The position numbers and the translations under genes were made by a program. A model generated the notes under the pieces. That model was given only the letters and a program-made list of their open reading frames with translations. It made no database searches and had not been told where the DNA came from. Positions 63,648 through 64,000 of a stretch of 64,000 nt of DNA are shown here, one piece after another. This DNA comes from Faecalicatena orotica (GTDB lineage Bacteria > Bacillota > Clostridia > Lachnospirales > Lachnospiraceae). The stretch is from NCBI RefSeq assembly GCF_003149245.1, contig NZ_QGDL01000001.1, forward strand, positions 1-64,000, given 5' to 3'. The stretch's first letter is position 1. Each line of letters starts with the position of its first letter.

Positions 63648-63827
63648 ATGTCTATCTGTCCAAAGAATAAATCTTCTAAAGCTAGAAGAGATAAGAGAAG
63701 AGCTAACTGGAAGATGAGTGCTCCGAACCTTGTGAAATGCAGCAAGTGTGGAGAACTTATGATGCCTCACAGAGTATGCAAAGCTTGTGGCTCTTACAAC
63801 AAAAAAGAAATCATTTCTGTTGACTAA
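63648..63827 (+). CDS. rpmF: Ribosomal protein L32
   Basis: A 59-residue basic ribosomal protein of the large subunit. The N terminus MSICPKNKSSKARRDKRRANWK follows the L32 pattern (usually MAVPK...), and two zinc-binding pairs are visible: Cys31-Cys34 and Cys44-Cys47, the zinc-ribbon form. AAGGAGGTG precedes the ATG at 63648. It is cotranscribed with yceD, the typical arrangement, and ends before a strong terminator. Confidence 0.97.
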   Translation: MSICPKNKSSKARRDKRRANWKMSAPNLVKCSKCGELMMPHRVCKACGSYNKKEIISVD

Positions 63828-63840
63828 TGAAGACAGGACA

Positions 63841-63871
63841 AGGCTTTCCGGGAGACCGGGAAGCCTTTTTT
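63841..63871 (+). terminator. Intrinsic terminator after rpmF
   Basis: AGGCTTTCCGG (63841-63851) pairs with CCGGGAAGCCT (63856-63866), one G-U pair, GAGA loop, followed by TTTTTT. Confidence 0.92.
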
Positions 63872-64000
63872 CATGGGCTGACACCAATTTTACACCAAAT
63901 TACCGAGGATCAGGTACTGCCGGATAAGAATAGCCTGTTTTGTCTATATTGTATAAAAATGTAACATAGTCTTTGTGTTTATTGTAGAAAATACAAATAC

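Noticed and set aside
1-64000. CRISPR arrays, insertion sequences or prophage genes
   Set aside because: No spacer-repeat array, transposase, integrase or phage structural gene is seen. The only short-period array is the four-unit repeat before the Rrf2 gene, whose period is too short for CRISPR.

Overview
The window is chromosomal DNA of a low-to-moderate GC anaerobic Firmicute, most probably a Lachnospiraceae-type Clostridium (Dorea, Blautia or the Clostridium scindens group). I infer this from strong AGGAGG ribosome sites, sigma-A type promoters, a Gram-positive LexA box before recA, a T-box leader before the trp operon, sporulation genes (SpoIIM and SpoVB families), a fused acyl-CoA dehydratase activase and Pta-AckA fermentation. 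Genus and species cannot be fixed without a search. About 60 protein genes, one tRNA and many intrinsic terminators are supported. I see no prophage, insertion sequence or CRISPR array.

Layout. 1-11.6 kb: a small unknown gene, a minus-strand ABC-F ATPase, then a plus-strand run of patatin, YjbQ, an HD-GNAT fusion, polyphosphate kinase, galactose mutarotase, topoisomerase III, a hydroxyacid dehydrogenase and a beta-helix protein, closed by a large GC-rich inverted repeat. 12-18.4 kb: recA-recX, rny, an aspartate aminotransferase, a NUDIX hydrolase and spoIIM. 18.5-24 kb: a minus-strand SpoVB-like flippase, then an Fe-S/thiolation operon (Rrf2 regulator, cysteine desulfurase, NifU scaffold, mnmA, PHP phosphoesterase). 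24-31.3 kb: central glycolysis (gap, pgk, tpiA, gpmI) with an esterase inserted, then a GreA-like factor and a HAD phosphatase. 31.4-37.6 kb: small membrane proteins, the 1439-residue minus-strand activase fusion and a rhomboid-like protein. 37.7-42.9 kb: pyk, a TrmB regulator coupled to a LysA-like decarboxylase, tRNA-Leu, a DUF1905 protein and an sdpRI pair. 42.9-50 kb: Trp T-box and trpEGDCFBA. 50-57.6 kb: a HAD phosphatase, then polA-coaE-walJ-ACT-PFL-degV. 57.7-64 kb: tmcAL, mgtE, pta-ackA, yceD-rpmF.

How it works together. The glycolytic block, pyk and pta-ackA convert triose phosphates to acetate with ATP gain. The iscR-like regulator sits before the genes that make Fe-S clusters and supply sulfur to tRNA thiolation. 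The trp operon is read through a tRNA-Trp sensing leader.

The most notable observations are an in-frame amber codon inside trpC of an otherwise complete trp operon; four exact 15-bp-spaced repeats plus a palindrome before the Rrf2 gene; a 43-bp near-perfect GC-rich inverted repeat after the beta-helix gene; and two dispersed palindromic repeat families, each present twice. One of these pairs differs by a 21-nt deletion between short direct repeats. Protein oddities are an HD-GNAT fusion, a rhomboid-like protein without a visible catalytic serine motif, and an ABC-F protein with one degenerate ATP site.
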